Shown: positions 41,221 to 53,275, counted from the stretch's first letter. The stretch: 64,000 bases of DNA from Phlegmacium glaucopus (GCA_015039465.1 MU130569.1:135922-199921), one strand, 5' to 3'. Notes: generated by a model from the sequence alone, not told the origin. Numbers and translations: made by a program.

Positions 41221-41936
41221 TAATGATTGCTGACTTTGTCTTGGTGGGATATAGCTGGTTACACTCACAGGATGGTAAATTCTCTGCATGTGCAAAGACC
41301 CATATTAAGTGGGCCAAGGGGTCATGCTCAGCATTGAAAATTCCCAAAAGACTTTCTGCAACATTTGAGGTGGAAGTCAATGATGTTGGGCAGGATTGAA
41401 AATTCAAATACTCACCAGATGGGAAATTTGTGAAGAAGGTTCACATGTCAAACAGGAAGCTTTCTGATGGCACTGAACAGAACTCCCATTTTTCCTTAAA
41501 ATCAGAGCATGCACATGCTGGACATTTCAAGGGAATGGCACAAATTCTGGAAGAACATGGTGTTAATATGAAAAGTATGAAGGCTCAGTGTGGCACAAAA
41601 TTCACTGTGTTACTGTAAATCAAGCAGCATAGGCCTGCAAAATGTACAGGGGATGCTGAGTCATCTATAAATCTATTTACCTTGAACTTTAGAAGGCTAA
41701 CATTCATTAATTAGTTCTGCACACTTTTTTGCATTTTAAAATAATTATATTTTACTTGAAATACTACATACTTAATGTAACAAATTTTGGGGATAATTTT
41801 TTGCATTCTCATGTATTTTATAACTGTACAATGAGCTGAAGCTTGCAGAGGGTTGGTGCATCACATTTGTGTCACAGTTATGTGATGAGCCTATGTTACC
41901 TTACCTAAGGTAGAAGTCACCAACCAGCACTCTTAA

Positions 41937-42196
41937 CACTGCTGGCACCCAACTATATATTGCTTAGGTAAATGATTGGAAAATTTTTTGATCATTGTTT
42001 AAATTTTTGAAATGTCCCCTGTTACTGTAAATAATTTGTAAATAGTCACCAACTTCTAAATAAGTTAATTGGAATTAACTTATTTAGAAGTTGTCACACA
42101 TTTTCAAATTTTTTACAGTAACAGGGGACATTTCAAAATTTAAACAATGATCAAAAAATTTTCCAATCAGCAATATATAGTTGGGTGCCAGCAGTG
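41937..42196. mobile_element. CACTA-like foldback element, 260 bp
   Basis: CACTGCTGGCACCCAACTAT at the left and ATAGTTGGGTGCCAGCAGTG at the right, with duplication TAA (41934-41936 and 42197-42199). Nearly perfect palindrome centred near 42070. Its interior is unrelated to the other three copies; only the first ~12 bp are shared, so several families share the same ends. Confidence 0.88.
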
Positions 42197-42332
42197 TAAG
42201 TGAGTAGGAAGACAACCTCAAGTCCAGCCTCAAATAGTGATTGAAAGGCAGGTCAGGTCTGGTTTTTTGACTCCCTAGGCGTTGAATGTGACTGTGACCA
42301 GTTACCTGTAACCTCAAAAACCTTGACTGGAC

Positions 42333-42988
42333 TAGTGTTGCTGATGGCTTGAGCTGCTTTTTTTCTATCGTGCTAAATAAAATTTGTAAAATCACCTCAG
42401 GAGCCAGGGGGTCTTCTGCCAACATTAAGCAATAGGAGCTGAATTTCCCACATTATTTGATCAGCTCTGAAGTGGCTTGAATTGAGCCACTTCAGAGCTG
42501 ATCAAATAGTGTGGGAAATTAGGCTCCTATCACTTAATATTAGCAAAAGACCCCCCGGATCCTGAGGTGATCTAGCTACTCAAATATTTTGGTGATTTTA
42601 CAAAATTTATTTAGCAAGATAGAAAAAAGGCAGCTCGAGCCATCAGTGTTAGGGGACACTCATTGTGTCCGCCTCTAGTTATGCTTAGCATACCTTTACT
42701 TTCACTATTACTCTATGATCGTATCATTGCCGCATTCCCCATCCTACCCTTTATGGACATCCCTTTACTGTTGTAGTAGTTGACCCTTTGCCGATGACAT
42801 TGTGAGATGTCAGTTTCTATTTTTGTACTTATCACATGCACCCTACCTTCTATTATGTCCTAGCTGTATATAGTTGTATTGCCTCACACACTTGTAGTAT
42901 ATAGGTGTAAGGTGGTTATCTTTGATAACCACCTTAGAATTCAACTTGATTCCCAGGTCTTTACATTCTCTAACAATCAGCAACACTA
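42333..42988. mobile_element. Palindromic hAT-like element nested in 42235-43296
   Basis: Begins TAGTGTTGCTGATGGC and ends (around the LTR) CAGCAACACTA, with a perfect 8-bp duplication GACTGGAC (42325-42332 and 42989-42996). Apart from the inserted LTR it is one large palindrome of about 320 bp centred near 42480. Non-coding. Confidence 0.88.
42647..42975. mobile_element. Solo LTR, family A, 329 bp
   Basis: Begins TGTTAGGGGACACTC and ends ATTCTCTAACA, with a perfect 5-bp duplication ATCAG (42642-42646 and 42976-42980). Same family as 63400-63710. Contains a perfect hairpin (arms AAGGTGGTTATC and GATAACCACCTT with a TTT loop) about 60 bp before its end. Confidence 0.9.
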
Positions 42989-44389
42989 GACTGGACTACT
43001 TATGACTGGTGTTTACCAGTTTTCTGCTACAATATTTGTATTTTTATGTAGCTAAAAAATAAAACTTTATTTAAGCTTTAAAACAAGTACTGGATCACCT
43101 TAAACAGGTATAAAATGACTGATATATGACATTTTTAGGATATGTATTGACAAAATATTTAATTTCTCAGTCAGCTTTTATCTTTTTTGATGATCCAGGG
43201 AGCTGTCTGAAGCTATTTTTAGGGTGCACAAATGACTGGTCATTTTGTGGTTTTTTATTTTTTAAAATGACTTGACCTGACGACCTTCAAACACTACCTC
43301 AAACACTTCCACATGAAAGCATTTAGGCCATATAAGACTATAGAAGTATACAGAATTAATAAGGCTACAATCCTATGGGCTTGGTCTTCATGAAGATTGA
43401 TCATGGGGTTTTTTTTTGTTTTTTTTTTGTTTATTTCTTTTTTGACCAAAACAACCCCAAATATGCTAAAATGTGTATAGGAATAAAGAATAAAAAGAAT
43501 CCAATGTACCATGTCAAGGTTTTGCTGCTTACACACTAGGTCATGTGATTACTCCAGCAGGCCAATAGAGACATAAAAAGGTGATAAACATGTCAATAAC
43601 ACCTTCAATCCAATCCACAGCTTTATATCAATGGGACACCAATCTAGATATGTTCAGTTATACCTAAAGAACCTCAAGGGGTTTAAACCTCCCATATGGC
43701 AAGCATTTGTTTGAAGATGTTATGGAAGAAGACCACAAGCAGAATCAAAAACTGGGTCTTGATAGGGTTTTTTTATCTTGCATGAAGATTCCAACAGTGA
43801 TTCAGACTTTATGTTTTGGAACTGATAATAATCTGAGTTGAATGTCATCAATTATCACATGGTCTCAGATATGCCAATCACACTGGCAGATCTTTCAGTG
43901 CATACTCCCAAGGCTATGTGGGCAAACCAGAAATACCATGGCCATTGTCTCTTGCCACCTGATATTTTATCATATTTGAAGTGGGAATTTGGGCAGGAAT
44001 AAAATAATAATAATAATGTATTGTTAAGCACCAAATTTTATTTCAGAACTTCTTAAAAATTTCAGACTGCACTTTTTGCCAGGCTTGGTGTCAGATATCT
44101 CCCTCTGATCCTACCCTATGCCTCCCAGTCTACACATAACACCACCCATCACCTTGATCTCACCCATCGTACGACAACCCTACATTATTGCCTAGGCCTA
44201 CAGCACTAGCCAACACCCTCTGTCACCATGTGATGTCCCATCACGAGCTTCCTACAGAAGCACCTACTCTTACCCATCTCCCAGACCTAGATCTGTAGTC
44301 TTAGTCATTACACCTTAGTCACAAGGCTGGTTAGCTATCTGCTTAGTAGTTTAGTATTATGGACTGATCCTTATCACTATACAAACAAG

Positions 44390-44822
44390 CACTGCTGGCA
44401 CTGGGTGGTGTTTCCATTAGAAAAACTTATTTTTAGACATGTTTTGTCATTTCCATATGATTTTTCTCATGAAGACACAAAAAGTATTTCTGAAGGAAAA
44501 ATTCTAAAAATACATCAGGTGTTTCTCATGTGTTTCCCAAAGATAAATCTTATGTTTTTTTTAAAGGTTTTCCCCTTCAGAAACAGCAGGGAAACACCTA
44601 TTCCACTCAGTGATTGGTGAAATAGGTGTTTTCCTGCTGTTTATGAAAGGAAAACCTTTGAAAAAACATAAGATTTATCTTTGGGAAAAACACCTGATGT
44701 ATTTTTAGAATTTTTTATTCAGAAATACTTTTTGTGTTTTCATGAGAAAAATTATTTGGAAATGACAAAACATGTCTAAAAATATGTTTGTCTAAGGGAA
44801 ACACCACCTAGTGCCAGCAGTG
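44390..44822. mobile_element. CACTA-like foldback element, 433 bp
   Basis: CACTGCTGGCACTGGGTGG to AGTGCCAGCAGTG with 3-bp duplication AAG (44387-44389 and 44823-44825). The uninterrupted target ACAAACAAGTACATAC is preserved at about 28194-28209, which proves insertion and the 3-bp duplication. Same family as 38403-38834. Confidence 0.92.
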
Positions 44823-44946
44823 AAGTACATATGTGTGCACAGACCATGTATCTTAGTATAAATAGTTAAGGTGCAGATACAGGATCTGCACCTTGGTCAA
44901 TAACAATGTTTACAGGGTTCTCCATGTAAGGATCTGGTTGTCTTGG

Positions 44947-45359
44947 TGTTAGGGTAACTGCGATGCTGACTTAGTCAAGCTAGCAGGGGATCCAAAGTTA
45001 ATAATATTTCAAAGGGATATCTACAAGTGACTCACCTAGCAGGGGATCCAAAGAGGAAAGGATGGGGATCCCTGCTAGGCTGTGGGGTATTTAAGTACTA
45101 ATATGGACATAATGGAGATATAAAATAAATAAAGGAATGATATGATAATAATTAATTAATTAATTAAGAAGTGGTGTGATGTGAAAAATAAAAATAAAAG
45201 ACAGAGTGAACTGGAGGATCAGAGTCGGATTGGAGTTATGGAGTATCAGAGTAAACAAATGATGGAAGCGGAGTTGGATGGAAGGTTGGAGGTTGTTGGA
45301 AAGGCGGGGTGTATGATTCTAAGGTTGAGGTTTGGGTTGAAATTGGGTGTCCCCTAACA
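44947..45359 (+). mobile_element. Solo LTR, family B, 413 bp
   Basis: Begins TGTTAGGGTAACTGC and ends GGTGTCCCCTAACA with a perfect 5-bp duplication CTTGG (44942-44946 and 45360-45364). Contains TAGCAGGGGATCC motifs near its start and several TAATTAATT repeats. Reference copy for 39102-40744 and for the fragments at 63379-64000. Confidence 0.9.
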
Positions 45360-45541
45360 CTTGGGTTACCCTTGCAACCGTTCCCTAACAGTGTTGGTCA
45401 AGAAGTAAATCCCGATTAGGCAGTGTAGGTAGAATGGAGTGTCCCCTTACACTATCCTAGACTTCATTATATCTGTATGAATGATGCTAATTTCAGTCAC
45501 ACAACACTTGGTGTAATATTGGTCAACAAGCTAATGGATTG

Positions 45542-46125
45542 TAGGGATGCTGAAGTTCAGTTCAGTTCAGTTCAGTTCCCATTTTCTCAGAACCAGAACC
45601 AAAACCACTTAGGAAAACCAGAACCAGAACCAGTTAAAAATAGATTTTTGTTAGGATATCACCAATTAGACAAGAAATTCTCATTTTAAATTTTATTTTC
45701 TAAAATTACATCTTATTTCTTAGAAATAAATACATCTTGAAATTTGAGGCCAGAAGTTTGTAGTATTGGTGTTATAACTATGACATCACTAAAAGTAAAC
45801 ATGAAAAGAAAAAAATACTACAAAATCATTTTGCCAACTAGTGACAACCCTGAATTGGATTCTTGCAATAGGAGTATATTAATATTAATAAAAACTGAAG
45901 TTATAAAGTAAATGAGACATATTATTGATTATGTACCACACCAGACCAAAAAATGATGCACTTCTGATTGGAAATATATTGTGTTGGTGACTTGAATAAA
46001 TATTTTCATTACAGGTACAGGTACACTGTGCCATTTAACCTGTAAAATAATGCAAATAAGTAAATATATTACTTAAGAGTTTGCCTTGGGATATAGTGGT
46101 TCAGAACTGATCTTCAGCATCCCTA
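45542..46125. mobile_element. hAT-like miniature element, TTCAGTTC/GGTTCTGGTT words
   Basis: Begins TAGGGATGCTGAAG and ends CTTCAGCATCCCTA with a perfect 8-bp duplication ATGGATTG (45534-45541 and 46126-46133). The left end carries GTTCA repeats and AGAACCAGAACC words; the right end has fewer. AT-rich centre, no coding frame. Confidence 0.92.
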
Positions 46126-46376
46126 ATGGATTGCCTTATGGAGAGATATGAAAGAAATGCAGAAGTGCAGGAGCTTTGTCCAGACCATTGCTACAATATC
46201 AGGGAGGTCAAGGTTAAACAACTTTGAAGAATTGTTGTCCCTACTGATTGGGGTGAAGACTGAAGAGCAAGCAGTCAGGGTTCTCTGATAAATCATATTC
46301 AGAAGAAAAAAGACATTATGATAGCAATGAAAACACAAGATTCACTTTTTTACTGAAAATTTTATCTACTCCCTGG

Positions 46377-46849
46377 TAGGGATGTTCAAGGGTTTCAAAA
46401 CCCTTAAGGGTATGAGGGTTAAGGGTAAGAAGGGTAAGGGTGAAGGTCAGGATTTTCATACCCTTACAAAGCCCTTACCCATGACAAAGGGTCAGGGTTT
46501 TTGCAAGGGTTGTTCAAGGGTTGTTGTTTAAATCAAAAGCCATATATTATGGTTACCAAAGAAGATATTTAGCAGAAAACATAATAATTTCCACCATCTG
46601 GATTATTTTTCATCCTTTTAGCCGTTTAGCCTATTGCATCAGTATTCTGCTCTCAAAAAATGAGTGATAGCTATTATACTGTCCACAATGTTATTTAATA
46701 ATCAACCCTCAGCCCTAACCCTCAAAGGGTTTTCTACCCTTGAACCCTCCACTTACCCTTAACCATACCCCTCTAAAACCCTTACCCTTGAAAACCCTTA
46801 CCCTTGGAAAGGGTCAAGGGTAGAGGTGGGTAAAGGTCAGGGATCACTA
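46377..46849. mobile_element. hAT-like miniature element, CCCTTACCC-word family
   Basis: Begins TAGGGATGTTCAAGGG and ends AGGGATCACTA, with a perfect 8-bp duplication CTCCCTGG (46369-46376 and 46850-46857). Dense AAGGGTAAGGG and CCCTTACCC words occupy both ends. Same word family as 26961-27483. Confidence 0.92.
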
Positions 46850-49800
46850 CTCCCTGGCAGCACAGAATTTGCAATTTGAAGTTCTTTTCCTTTCTCTTGA
46901 ACAATGTTGCTTGCTTTATTTACACAGTTTGTGACCTCTCTATAGTAATTGTATCTCATTCCCAGACTTAAGCCATGATTTCTATCCACTTTTAATACAT
47001 ATTTAAAGTGTCCCGTTGTTCATAGTATAAATTCTGTGCCTTGAGACAATGATTTTCCCACTGGCAGATGACTGCAATCCATTTGACAATCTACCAATGA
47101 GTGAGAAGGTTTTATTTCTTCCCCTCTGAGTTTAGAGATTTCTCATGTTGGAATTACTTTTAAAATGACTATATATTTTTATTATCAACAAAAGCTGGTC
47201 AGGATGACCTCAGAACTCCTTTAAATATTATTTTTCTACCCCAGACTGCTCTAAATACATGGTTTTACCAAACTAAAAAAAGCCCTGTGGTACCCCCCTC
47301 CATCTCCAGTCATAGATCAGTTCCCCCCCTTGTACTGGTTTCAATACCATGATGGTTGGATGATGATTCCAATTGTGCATCTGCCCTGACTCCTGCTGCA
47401 GTTATTAGCTCACTGACCTCTTTTTTAAGATAGCTAAACGTCAGCAGACACTCAGAAGCCTATTTATTGGCACTCTCATACCATGGATGCCTAAAGGAAC
47501 TTAAATTTAGGTGGTAATTTATAGATGGTTTTGTGGCCACAGTTTGGAATTCATGAGAAACCAGAAACCGCAGCTGTCGGACGTCCCACGACGTCATTGC
47601 TGATAAGATATCATCAAGGAGACGAAAATAGAGAATGGCCTGATGAAAATAGCCATTAGATATCAGGACTTATAAATAATAGGCTGCAAAGCGTACGCAC
47701 AGCCATTATGTTCGATCGTTCATGGAGACCAGCAGAAGACTAGACGACAATCCTCAACGATCGAACATCGGCTAGCGGGAGTGATTCCGTCCGCGGTTGC
47801 TTGTGGGATTGTCCTCACCATGACGCGCAGCTCACCAAATTTGGAATGATGTAGTTGAAAACTTGAACTGAGTCAGCGACCCAGTACTAAGTATCGATTG
47901 TTCACATATCACATAGCATGCGGTTCTGCCTTGCCTTTATTTCAAGCGTTCAAAGTCAAATTGAATTCTCAGCTCCTCATATCTCTCCGAGCGGCCTTTT
48001 GGGGAGTCTCCGAAAAAGCCGGAGAATATGGATTACCGATGGATTGAGTTGGGAGAGTTATCATGGGGCCCACTTCCGCCTCCGTACTTCCCATATCTGG
48101 GCGCGATTTTCGACTTCAATCAATGACAGCGTGGATTTAGCACCCTTGTGTTGAGACCCAATCGATGCGACGATGCCAACTTGATGAGAAATTGGTATTG
48201 TTCCTGCTAAAAATATTATTCCAAGGACATACGAGGCCGACCTTGGCGTGAGGACAATATTAACAATGGACTGGATCTAATGAAGCTGTATGATAAGTAT
48301 GTGATATATCCATAACGGAGCGGGTACGTATCATATGATTGAACCCACGCGCCGCCTATGTTTATTCTTCGTGACAGTGAGAGCTTCAGATTAGAAGGTT
48401 TGTCGGGAATGTTCAATAAACTTCATGATTTTTAGGTTGTGATAAGTTTGTAAACTTTATGCCGGAGTTTGCCGGTCGTAAAATTTCTCTCACCCTCCAG
48501 CCTCAGTGAGCGTCCAGCATAACAAGACTTGGTACTAGGGAACAACCTAGGTCATCATATACTTCACAGATACCCGTGCGTGGCTCGTACTTCTGTAAAA
48601 GACTGAAAGTCTGTCTAGAAATTCATTTTGCTGTTCTCTTTCTCGACCGACGACTTAGTACTGCATGCGTATCTCAGGCTGCGATATGATCTCGCACCAT
48701 CATTCCGACGAAAACATATGGATGAGTTTATCGAGAGATAACATCACCTTGATCACTCTTCCCTGCTCTTGCCATTGACACATGCACGTGGGTTGTGAGT
48801 CCTTTGCTGCTTGACACTGCAGGGTAGAGGTGATGAATGTTTAACAACTCCGCGACCACTCTACTCTATTCTACCTTCTTAAATTGAACTTTCAACACGC
48901 CTTGGTAGTAATCACTTTTTCTTTCTTGGGAGGGCCAAACTCAGATATCGAAATTCCCAGTCCTCATGGCTTTCCATAAAGGCTCTTCGCCGTCTCTCTT
49001 TTGGGAATATGGCACAATCAACGATGGCGGGGATTCAGAATCACCGAAGTCTGTCGATTTCCGTGAAGTATTCTACATAGTAATTGGTACGTACGTACAT
49101 TCATTCCAATCTCATTGAAGACCGCATTCATGAAATGAACCAGTGATTGAATCATCCATCCCCCGAATGTTGGGTAACATCCGGTGTACAGTTATAATAG
49201 CGTGATCACCTACTTCTTGCCTCAAATCTAGTCGAGGCATTTCCACATACGCTCGATCAATTCGTCGAAGTCAATCCTTCTACTGCATTGCCAAGTTTCG
49301 ATACTCGGAAATTATGAAGTAAATTGTCCTACTCGCAGGCACTCCTGTGAGTTCTTCAGCAACACAGATGTTACCTCTAGATCTCCGCCGAAATCATTAG
49401 TACGGTGAGTTTACCTCGTTTTTCTTTTGCTCTTGCTTCCTCTGAAATTAGACTCTCTCTCACAAAGTAGCGGGAAACCAATGAAATCAATTGAGCAGTC
49501 GACGAGTCACTTACTTGATTTAAATATGATATGAGTGAGAAAAAGGAAGGTTTGAAGTGTATTTACTCTGATCCCTAATAATACAGCCGCACAAACGTAT
49601 ATCTGCTCGACAATGTCATCTTCGCACGTCATGCCAATAGCGGGTGAGAAGCCTCCAAGGACCCCTCAGGCCCTAGGATCTACACTGCAGGGTAGGCAGC
49701 TCATGGCCCTTAGCTGCTTGGTTATCGATCGTCGTCCCGAATGTCATGTCAAGATTATGCTCCCGTGTCAACGTTAAATTAGATCTACTCTACAATTCCC

Positions 49801-52800
49801 CAGCGATGTCGTCAACTTTTCGTCGATGTGGGAGCAATTCATGTTAAGGGAAAAAAACATGGTTATAACCCTTGCGACATAGAACGCATAGTTCATGGTC
49901 GACCTTTGGCATTGGCAGGATCGTTCGACATATTCTCTCTAACCTTCTGATATCCGTTTCCGAAGGATATGGTTGTCGTCGGCCGTACTAAGCCTCTCAA
50001 CTCCTGTCTAGTGCTCCAAGTAAATACTCGGCTCTTTCGTGGACAGGCAAGTTTCTAAGAGTCTCATCAGCACCAATATATAGGCTTGTCTCCACCTTGG
50101 GCGCTAGAGCGGGACTTAAGCGCAAATTTGCTTGAGTGGAAGCAACCATGTGAATAATAAATGTCCCACCTTGACAAGAATTTCCTACTCCTACAATTAC
50201 AGTGTCATGGGTACGTCTCGCCGCATCTCTGATATTGCTCCAACTGTCGTCTCGGTGTAACTGATTCTCCTAACGGCAACTAGTCTTGCCACATCTGAAT
50301 TTGACATGGGAATTTAAAAAGACATGTCATGTGAAGGAAAAAATGTAACTAATTTTTCAGCGGCTGCACCTCAGGCAATTATATGCTTATTTATTTCCAT
50401 CTTGTTCGGAATGCGTCCCGAGGTGATTTATTGATGAGAATTTCTGGTCTAGGCTGGTAAGAGGGTTTATCGCATCATAGCGGCTCATAGCGGCTAATCT
50501 ACATACCCATGAAGTCAAGATAACAACTTTCATAAGCTGAGGATGGCTCCGGCTGCATACGACTTTTGTGAACGCGATTTTAACGGGGGTTATCCTAAGC
50601 AAGCACATTTGGCCATTGGATTTACATATTATATCCACACACCCAAATTTATTCAGTGGAAAAAAACTCTGGTATGTAGTAAAAGATAAGATTGGTCAAA
50701 TGACTTCAAAGTTTACGGTCAACCTTAACCCTGCAAGATCGAATAACAGAGATCAAGGCATTGTCGGCTTTCTAAATTCTAATGATGACCCTTTCCATTA
50801 CTCCCCTATCCCTTTTCAGGGAGCGCCTCGCTATCCGAAATCAGGGATCAAACCCCCCCAATTGTAGATAGCCATCAAATATTCTTCGGTTCAGGGTTAA
50901 TTGTTGTCCCTAGGGATACCAAAAGTTACGTCGTTAGTTTGTCAGGTACATGATAAGATTTATGATAAGTACTATCCCCAGGGTGACCTAGTGGGTGCTC
51001 TAAGACCTCTAATGTGGCTATACATTGAGACTTTTTGATTATGTTCGAAGCGATGCGACCGCGACTTGGTTCTAAATGAGCAATCAAGACTTAGGAACTC
51101 CGAATGTTTAACCTGGGTCAGGACTTTTGTGAGTTCGAAGCATATCCTCGGGTTATAATTACCAGTTGCAGTCTCTACTGTTGCCCACATCCCGCACGCA
51201 TTTTAATTAAACTCGGTTAGTTGAGTGGGATGCTAGGCATTGCCAGCCGGCGGTCCTGTTACATAAAGAAATGCAATGAACGTGCAGTAAGTGAGGTGAG
51301 GTATCACCTTTTTTTTCCAATACATCTTTCTAAAATATGAGCGCTCACTGATAAGTTCAGAAATGGAACAATGAGATATCGGATATCGTACCGCGGCGGT
51401 GTATCGTTTTCGGGTGCCTTGGAACTTGGCCTGTTGAGAACGATTTAGTTTTTTTTTGGGAAGCAGAAAGCCGTTTACTCTTGTGAGAAATTTGAATTTG
51501 GAATCATGAGACATGCACAACTGACTTGTGTTTACAGTGGCGCTTTTTGATTATCAATGATTCAACGTACATGCATAGCCACAGTCACTCTCCATGGAAC
51601 GTCGTTTCGTCCTCGTTTTATGACCAACTTTCATCCTCGTCGTACAATGGCCCGATGATCATATACATCGTCAATGAAATTTTGAAACCATCGATACCAA
51701 ACTCTCAATCACCCAACCGGCAATGACCCAATCAACGACCTGGACAATAATGAATAATGAAAAGCACCGTTGGGTTCCATCATGTTCATGTTTTACGTGA
51801 TTCCATGTGCCTCATCACCTGATAACTAATATATGTTGGGTGTGGCGCCTTGCACCTGGGCATCCTGGAAATTCGGATAATTCGGATCGCCCGCTCCAAA
51901 TTCCGTTTAAGGAATTTTGAACCCTTGAAGTACGGGCATGAGCAAGAGTGAGCAAGAGCCCATCAGAACTATGCCTAAGTAGGTGTTTGAAAACGAATTA
52001 ACTAATCAAGGTGAAATTCCACAACAGCTGACCTCTTTTGAATTTTCAATATAATATATATAGATTTGTTTGTTCTTTTTCGAATATAATTTTGCTGTGT
52101 TAATTACACACAACGCCGGAGCCTTTCCTGTAGTCGAAGTAGAGGATTTCAAGGCTGTATACTTATGTTTCCATACATATTATTTACCTAACATTTTATG
52201 TATAACCGACGGGTGCACTGTTTCAAATTATGGAAGTGTTTCAAAGTGGTGGTCGCGGCTACTGAGCACAGTATATGTCGTCGTCATACAGAAGTTTCTC
52301 GGCATCTATAAGCCAGTCAAAAAAAAATAATGCATGCATTCGATCTACATAACAACCATGCTAAACAGGTTTGGACTGTTATCTTGGTTTGATATTCTAT
52401 AAAACTTGACACGTAAAAATGACAGCGACCAACCGCCATCTCCATTCAGGGTTGCATGCCACTCTGCCCCCCGATCTAAAAGCCTCCATGCTGGCAATTG
52501 TCCCACGCCATTCTGGTCGGGAACCGCATTTTCCGGCATTTTGTTATATCAATGCGTGAATTTCCCACCCTGTTCCAAATTTAATCTTTTATCAGCAAAT
52601 TTGATATTTGGTGTGGTGTTGCAATTGTCGAGGTCTTCTATGATCAACGGGCTGCGACCAAGCTGCGGCGATGTTGCGTGCTCGTTACAACGTTGTCGGT
52701 CCCGTATACCAGACCTGAGCGCAGAGAGAACCTAAAAAGGACTAGACTAGTTCAGGTGTATTAAAGCCCCACCTGACCCGAATTTCAAGTTGTGATCGAA

Positions 52801-53275
52801 GCTGTGAAAAAGGGTCGGATATCTCCAGGCAGATTAAATTGATGAACAAGGGATCTGGAGATTACCGACCCCAAAGCAGATTTAGTTTTATAGGATAAGA
52901 AATGTCTTGGAACTATAGAGAAAAACGAAATGTTCCTTTACGTGTATGGGTGCCTGATGGTCTAGCATGGTATGGTCTTGCCAAAATGGCACGTGCATAA
53001 TAAATTTTTGGGGTTCATGGGCGCAGATTGTGACCGAAATAGGAAATAAATATATTTTGTTCTAAATGACAATGGCTAGAAAGGGAAAATGAGGTCCAAA
53101 CTCAGCCCTTATGGATCCGTATAATCGCGATTAATTTATGTTTAGGTCAAGACAAACAAGAGAGGTCTTCCTCATAACGCAGACTATTTTCAGAGCCACC
53201 TTGTTTCCTTCCCTAAGGACCGCCCTCGAGATCCTGGCTTTGTACCCTTAGAAACAACCCTACCCTGTCTATCCC
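46850..53275. other. Long stretch without a recognised gene
   Basis: About 6.4 kb. From about 47500 composition returns to that of the unique gene-bearing DNA and no transposon ends are visible. A possible multi-exon gene begins at 48966 (see separate entry). Other open stretches (47918-48154, 50568-50867, 51233-51520, 52406-52735) show no domain, coding pattern or splice support that I would defend. Confidence 0.4.
48966..49657 (+). CDS. Possible small spliced gene, unknown
   Basis: An ATG at 48966 opens about 40 codons (start MAFHKGSSPSLFWEYGTIND) ending at a GTACGT donor near 49086. Two further segments bounded by CAG acceptors and GTGAG donors follow (GCACTCCTGTG... near 49340-49403, and CCGCACAAACG... 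near 49588-49644). The splice-like signals are in a plausible order, but the joined product has no known domain and no clear stop. Treat as a weak candidate. Confidence 0.2.

Larger units (their letters stand above)
38838..41640 (+). pseudogene. Decayed DDE-superfamily transposase gene
   Basis: Best-preserved part is 41224-41615: DFVLVGYSWLHSQDGK, then after a stop KKVHMSNRKLSDGTEQN, EHAHAGHFKGMAQILEEHG and KAQCGTKF. These match the C-terminal region of a transposase type very common in basidiomycetes (a KGEG..LM..DF block, an H-x-A-G-x-F-K-G-M block and a CG.KF block), usually followed by CPPG and FHCELNFIE motifs that are missing here. The KGEGRLLMIADFV junction is restored if the foldback element 41010-41220 is removed. 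An LTR (39102-40744) interrupts the 5' part. Many stops; not functional. Confidence 0.65.
42235..43296. mobile_element. hAT-like element, decayed CCGGTC-word family, host of a nest
   Basis: Begins TAGTGATTGAAAGG and ends CCTTCAAACACTA. The flanks GCCTCAAA and CCTCAAAC share 7 bp (CCTCAAA), a near-match to an 8-bp duplication. It is homologous to 4835-5440 (GGTTTTTTGAC near the left end, TTCAAACACTA at the right), but its words read CTGGTC/CCAGTT where the other has CCGGTC/CCGGTT. It contains the element 42333-42988. Confidence 0.8.
44097..45393. mobile_element. Right-arm copy of the 27508 foldback element, interrupted
   Basis: From GATCCTACCCTATGCCTCCC to GTTCCCTAACA it matches the right arm of 27508-28355 (27920-28355). 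It is interrupted by the foldback element 44390-44822 and the LTR 44947-45359; the two inserts have their own duplications. Only one arm is present, so the unit can exist outside the palindrome. Confidence 0.8.
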
